From Phallusia fumigata (Eukaryota; Chordata; Ascidiacea; Phlebobranchia; Ascidiidae): DNA of 47,087 bases. This document shows, piece after piece, positions 42,289-47,087 of the stretch (position 1 is the stretch's first letter; each line of letters starts with the position of its first letter). Position numbers and translations under genes: made by a program. Under the pieces are notes generated by a model that was given only the letters and a program-made list of their open reading frames with translations, ran no database searches and was not told the origin of the DNA. The stretch covers positions 1-47,087 of the forward strand of contig QXVZ01023380.1 of NCBI GenBank assembly GCA_008931825.1, written 5' to 3'.

Positions 42289-44288
42289 AATTTAACGTGG
42301 GGGGAAAGTACTGTTCTGTCTTTATAACGCCACCAACTAAACAGGCACAGAAAAGAAAACTTGGAATTCCAACAATGTTTAAAAGACATTTTTTAACAGG
42401 CGTTGAAAGTAGCAATGTCGGCAGTCTAAATTGCTCATCTAATATGTAACCCGTGGGCATTTTGCTTGTGGGGGTTTAGCATAAACTCGCTTGCAAGTTC
42501 GGAGATATTTTAAGATACTTGTAGTCCTAGTAAAAAAACGGCAGAAACAAAACAACTTAATTTAACAGCGTTCCCTAAATAAAGTATTCTAGAATCATTT
42601 ACAATAAAATTCTAGAACTTCCCAGTTTCAACAACAGCGTAAATATCAAATATACCAGCGTGAGCAGCCTTCGGCGAACCTGAAATGTGACGCCAATGGT
42701 TTGTGGAAACGGCCTTAACGTGCCAAACAGATTAACGCATAATGATGCAACCGTTGGCTTTTGCCATCATCGTTGCTCGTGACCAACCCGAGCGCTTAAC
42801 ACTGTTGATTGTTGTGGATAAGATCTTCGTGCTGTTTTTGTATTTGTTATGTCTAAAGATTTGCTTATTTTAATGGGGTTATATTGGCTGATGCTTACGC
42901 AACATTTTTTTTGTTTGGACTTGACTTATCACGTTTTAACATTTAGGTTTTACCTTTTAGGGCATTGCTAGTCAACACAGTTGTGGAAGTGAAGCATGCA
43001 ATAGTTGCCAAAAACGCATTGACTGCAATTAAATAATACGCAGGGGGTAAATAAAAGTATTTCTACCGAATAACGTCATAATTAGGTTGTCGTCGCGACG
43101 TAGATTGTGACGAGATATGAAAACGTCAAATTTCAATCCTTCTACAACTAAATGCCACCCACCCACCCAGCACAAAGATTTTGTTATTTTGTGCAATATT
43201 GTTTTCTGTAAGTGTGTAAAGAGCATTTCGCAAAGTTGATGTATCTTCTTTATATACAACCCTCCTATACTATCCATCCTTGATCTGGGCAACTTAGCGG
43301 TTTTTGCGTATTGCGATTCCCAAGGAGTAGCCCGAATTGTCGCATCAACAACTGCGATTTCGTCACAGCGCCGGCCAAAAACAGAACAACCGACCCTTTG
43401 AGCCACGTGCTGCCCCGGGGGCCCAAGTGCTTGTGGCCACACGTCACAGCACTCAGGCACAGGACTGGAGACTGTGTAAGATGTAAATGAGACGGAAAAC
43501 ACGCGGAAAGCCTGCAAGGTTTTTCGATTCCGGGAAATTTCGTCAACAACTGGGGGCTGCATCGAAAACTACTGTCGTTGTGTCATTGGGCTTAATTTTC
43601 CACGGTTTCGAGTGGACAATTGGAAAAGTGAACGATTATAGGGGCAACACCGAAAAAGGGAATGGAGAAATAGAGCAAAAAACTGAAAAGTTATGAGGAC
43701 ATTTGACTAATTTGTAAGCAATTTTGAATTGGGAAAAATGGATGAAAAGTTTGCTTATCACACCTACCCATTTGAAACAAACAAAAACACCCTTGGCCAC
43801 AAAGAGAATCCCCCACCTCCTTATCTGTTTCCATGGAGGGAAAAGTTTGTATGGTTTAGAAATGCTTAAAAACAAAACCAGTTTCGTAAAAGTAAATGGA
43901 ATTTCGAGTATTGAAATGATTTACGTGACACTTTAAATCACATAACGCTATACAACTCTTGCTTCAACTCTCCCTGGGTGAAACACCAGCATTTACAGGC
44001 GAAGTTGTTTATCATGACACTCGTACGTATTTCCATTACACATACGTATGACGACAGCTCGTGTGAGGTTGACCCCGATCTATGAATGTTGCAGCATCGC
44101 TGACGTCACACGCAGATGACTGTCACTTCGAGGGATTACGTGGAGTTTTCTTTGCATACACTAATTGTTCGCAGGCGTCAGTTGATCAATCATTACCACC
44201 TATTTACCCATCTTATTGTGACAAGCATTTGACGTTTATGACTTTTTCATTATTTTTGACAACACTTTTAGTGTCACGGAAGCCCTTG
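42289..44288. repeat. ~2.0-kb duplication, copy 2
   Basis: The other copy of the block at 40291-42287. The CRE (TGACGTCA) at 42099-42106 recurs here at 44101-44108. Indels break the open frames differently in the two copies, which argues against coding. Confidence 0.85.
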
Positions 44289-45329
44289 CGAAAGTCAAGG
44301 TGATCTTGCATGCGACAAAATCGTTTTTTTTTACATCGAATATCTTTGCAAACCAAATGTTATCAACCTGGCGTGAATAAGTTTCGTGAGGTTACGTGGA
44401 ATCAGGTTATCACAATTGGTTGATTACAGTCCCGATATATGTTCACACTCCCCAACACCTGCGATTGTGGCGCGATTAAAATTCTGCATCTCGTTAAATG
44501 AACGCCGTTATTAGGTTGACCTAATTTATGGCTTGACATCTTACCGGCTGCGTTTCTCATATAATTGGTGTCACAACAGCTACTAGTGGTAAATATGAAC
44601 GCTTATACCAAGATCGTATTATGTCTCTATAGGGTGTACGGAAACTTAAGTGAATTTTCTGCGTTGTTTGACGGGTTAAGGGTACTTAAGAGTTAAGTTT
44701 TTTTGTCATCTTTGCTCTTTTGAACCCCGTTTTTTGTCAAGAGACCGAGAGTAACTGCACATTTTAGCCTCTAAGAGAGAAAGTTTACTTTTTATGGAAA
44801 AACTAAATATGGAAAACAGGTTGGCTCTTTGGTGCACACTAATTCCTATCGGCTAATTTCTACCAGTACAAAAATAGTCTTGTAAAAAAGGCTACCTGTC
44901 TCTCCTTCAGGCAAAAACACGCCTCGAGATATTCCAACTACGAAACCGCAAACAGCCCAACACAAACCTGTGCTCCGAATTGCAATGATTTATTGTGGAA
45001 AAGATTTATAGGCGACGAGAGTTGGAAAGAGGACGCAGAAAAAACGTTGAGAAACAAAAAGGGAAACAGTTTTAGAATTGTGTAAAGATGGCCATGTGGT
45101 TTCGGAAATGAGGTTACCATCGCCGATGGGGCATTTAGTGCTTTCTCCGAGAAATAAAAAATAACAGATACGTCACAAAACTCCAACACCGGTGACTCGA
45201 AGAGGACACCCGGCTCAACCATACTTCCATACACCATGGGGGAAGAAAACAAACTAGTCAATGATATGTGTTTCTATGCATGTTGTGACCAACATTACAG
45301 CGACAGGTACACACGATATACGGTCGAAA

Positions 45330-45465
45330 ATTTGGGTGCAATAGTGCCGGCGGCGAGGTTCGTACCCACGACTTCTTTCTTTCCGGTAGATATTAGTTTC
45401 AATTTATCTCTGTTGGGCGAAACAGCGCCTGAGAGCCGCCAGCAGTTTGGGCTCCCTTAACAAAG
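45330..45465 (-). repeat. Possible tRNA-derived SINE of a second type
   Basis: The minus strand reads CTGGCGGCTCTCAGGCGCTG ... GTCGTGGGTACGAACCTCG, with a box B-like element and the AGGCGCT core also found in the 5624-5755 family. Box A is not clear. Classification is tentative. Confidence 0.35.
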
Positions 45466-45534
45466 TTGTTATTTGGTGTATTGCTGCTGACTTTAAAGTC
45501 AATTAAATCAACCGTGCTCTATTAGGTTGAAGCA

Positions 45535-45645
45535 ATGTCGCTCAACTTTCTTGCTTGAAAACACGAATTTCTGAAACGGGAATAGAACTCAAAACCATGC
45601 AAGCACAAGGCCTTAACGTCTTAACGGCCAACTCGATTGCTTTTT
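45535..45645 (-). repeat. Degenerate tRNA-like sequence
   Basis: The minus strand has GTTGGCCGTTAAGACGTTAA with a D-arm-like pattern resembling type II (Ser/Leu) tRNAs, and GAGTTCTATTCCC in place of box B. The acceptor stem is not paired, so it is not a functional tRNA. Confidence 0.3.
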
Positions 45646-46123
45646 TGAAAATATACAGGTTCTAAAATACGTTGTGGGCGTTTTTGTGCTTTAACGGACT
45701 TTCGATGAAACCAGTCAAAAAGTACCCAACGTAGTAATTAAACAGGCGCATTGTGAAACAAACCGCGCATTTGCGGCGATGCGGCTGTAAGTTCCTTGAA
45801 ATCAGTAAAAAATCGAAACAGTTTGAATTAAAAAAAGTAAGCGAGCCTGCACGAACCTTTGTGGTGTAAACCCGCGGGAACACGTTTGGAAGTTCATGCA
45901 AATATTGCCAACCGTATTTCGGCCGGTAATATTTAAATCGGGTCGACCGTCACAGATTACCTGGGCAGCTTTGTAGGGCTCTTGATGTAGCGCAGACTTT
46001 TTGACCATGTTTGGATCGATATTTGAATACAACTTTATGTCTGCAGTGTTTGCAGATAGGTTCGCCATAAACATTATTTTTAACAACAATGCGCTGGTGG
46101 ACTCTGAGTAGTTTTGAGAGAAA

Positions 46124-46382
46124 CATGTTATACACAACCTTTCTTCAAGGGTGCACGGGCAACAAATGCAAAAATATCAAACATGCAAAAAAATGAATCA
46201 TAACCCTCGAACGTCGTTCAGAAGAGACAAACCTTTCAAGANTTAACGGCAATGCACTCGTGGAAAAATGTTACACAACCTTTCTTCAAGGGTGCACAAG
46301 CAACAAATGCAAAAACATCAAACACGCAAAAAAGGAATCACAACCCTTGAATGTCGTTCAGATGAGACAAGCCTTTTAAGAA
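46124..46382. repeat. ~118-bp duplication around the N at 46242
   Basis: TACACAACCTTTCTTCAAGG and the following text occur at 46130-46241 and again at 46272-46382, with several substitutions. It has the same architecture as the larger duplications. Confidence 0.75.
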
Positions 46383-47087
46383 AAAACGGGACACTTTTAC
46401 GAAAACAGGAAAAACGGGAGCCGATCTTCAAGGTCTAACATACAATAGGATAAAATATTCCAGTAAAATGTGCACAGTTTTGGTACATTCGTGTTTTTTT
46501 TGCGCAAGTTGTAAATATAACATGGGATAGTTGCCGTATAATTGATCGTTTTCTTTCACACAAGTGTCCCAAAGACCCGTCCCCTTATTTTTCCGCTTCC
46601 TTTAGTTCACGTAAGACGACAAACGCATATTTTACTCCCGTTTGAAAAGTTACCAAAGGAGATCGCCTCGACAGGTTAAACTGCATCATAGACTGTAGCT
46701 CACCTTTTCTCCGACCGCTCCTGGTCAGAACAACGATCTATAAAGCTGTATTGGTGTTCTAAGTGGAGTTATAACGACTTAACCAAACCCATCCCTTACA
46801 AAATGATCACTGTGGGAATATCACACCGACGAGTTTAAGTAAAACCGCAGCCACGGGTGCGCCCCATAATTTTTTGCAACAGGTCTTTAGATTCTGTGTG
46901 TTTATTTGCTTAGCACACCCCACCTTGTAAAAATATTTTTTAAAAACATTTTTGTTGATGAAATACTTGTGTTTCTGTGTGTTTTTTTATTTGTTTTACT
47001 CTAAATTAAGCACAAGCCTAACCTGGTGAAATGTAAACAGACATCGGCCTGCCCGCGAGCGCGCGACTTTAAGAATAGAAACCAGAG
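46383..47087. other. Intergenic to window end, nothing recognised
   Basis: AT-rich sequence with homopolymer runs. No exon with family motif was found. Confidence 0.45.

Larger units (their letters stand above)
44289..46123. other. Intergenic with tRNA-like repeat fragments
   Basis: No gene is recognised. Two segments on the minus strand resemble degenerate tRNA-derived SINEs: about 45330-45465 (box B-like GGGTACGAACC, AGGCGCT) and about 45535-45645 (GTTGGCCGTTAAGACGTTAA and GAGTTCTATTCCC). Confidence 0.4.

Noticed and set aside
43029-43562. 177-codon open frame on the minus strand
   Set aside because: The allelic copy at 41022-41560 breaks the same frame by small indels, and no domain is visible, so it is not under coding constraint.
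1-47087. CRISPR arrays, prophage or bacterial operons
   Set aside because: No regularly spaced direct repeats with spacers were seen; spliced genes with metazoan domains rule out a prokaryotic source.

Overview
The window looks like a compact metazoan, most likely deuterostome, chromosome segment, and I favour an ascidian tunicate of Ciona type. The reasons are: intron-rich genes with small introns (mostly 0.1-1 kb) packed head to head; chordate-like gene content (a Tudor-domain lamin B receptor, an IkB-zeta-like nuclear IkB with an OCA motif, tectonic, golgin-84 and a WSC-domain sulfotransferase); tRNA-derived SINEs and hAT MITEs; and several near-identical adjacent duplications separated by single Ns, as expected when two divergent haplotypes are mis-assembled. 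The species cannot be fixed from sequence alone.

Layout. (1) Minus strand, 757-3223: a tectonic-family ciliary transition-zone gene. (2) Plus strand, 3857-5407: a WSC-domain/sulfotransferase gene (WSCD-like), divergent from tectonic; its central exons are missing at the N at 4699. (3) 5.4-6.9 kb: intergenic with a SINE. (4) Plus strand, 6904-14397: a full golgin-84 (GOLGA5) gene of 12 coding exons and about 737 codons. (5) 14.4-17.1 kb: 3'UTR and intergenic sequence with a hAT MITE that has an exact 8-bp target duplication. (6) Minus strand, 17784-21988: lamin B receptor (LBR), with the middle of the sterol-reductase domain missing between 19363 and 20576 and an allelic fragment inserted there. 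(7) Plus strand, 23985-30899: an IkB-zeta/NFKBIZ-like gene of about 740 codons (DSG degron, OCA motif, Q/P/S/T-rich activation region, ankyrin repeats) with one 2.8-kb CpG-rich intron. Its last exon is present in two to three partial copies, and a misplaced block of LBR 3' sequence sits in its 3'UTR. (8) 33.4-47.1 kb: no recognisable gene; CpG-containing intergenic DNA with two or three further haplotype-style duplications and tRNA-like repeats.

The five genes do not form one pathway. Tectonic/WSCD and LBR/NFKBIZ-like are divergent pairs that may share promoters, while golgin-84 and LBR converge. The tectonic/WSCD spacer holds a 26-bp perfect palindrome centred on the CRE TGACGTCA, and that octamer recurs about ten times in the window. 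All coordinates, splice sites and translations come from reading the sequence by hand; family names rest on recalled family motifs, and no database search was run.
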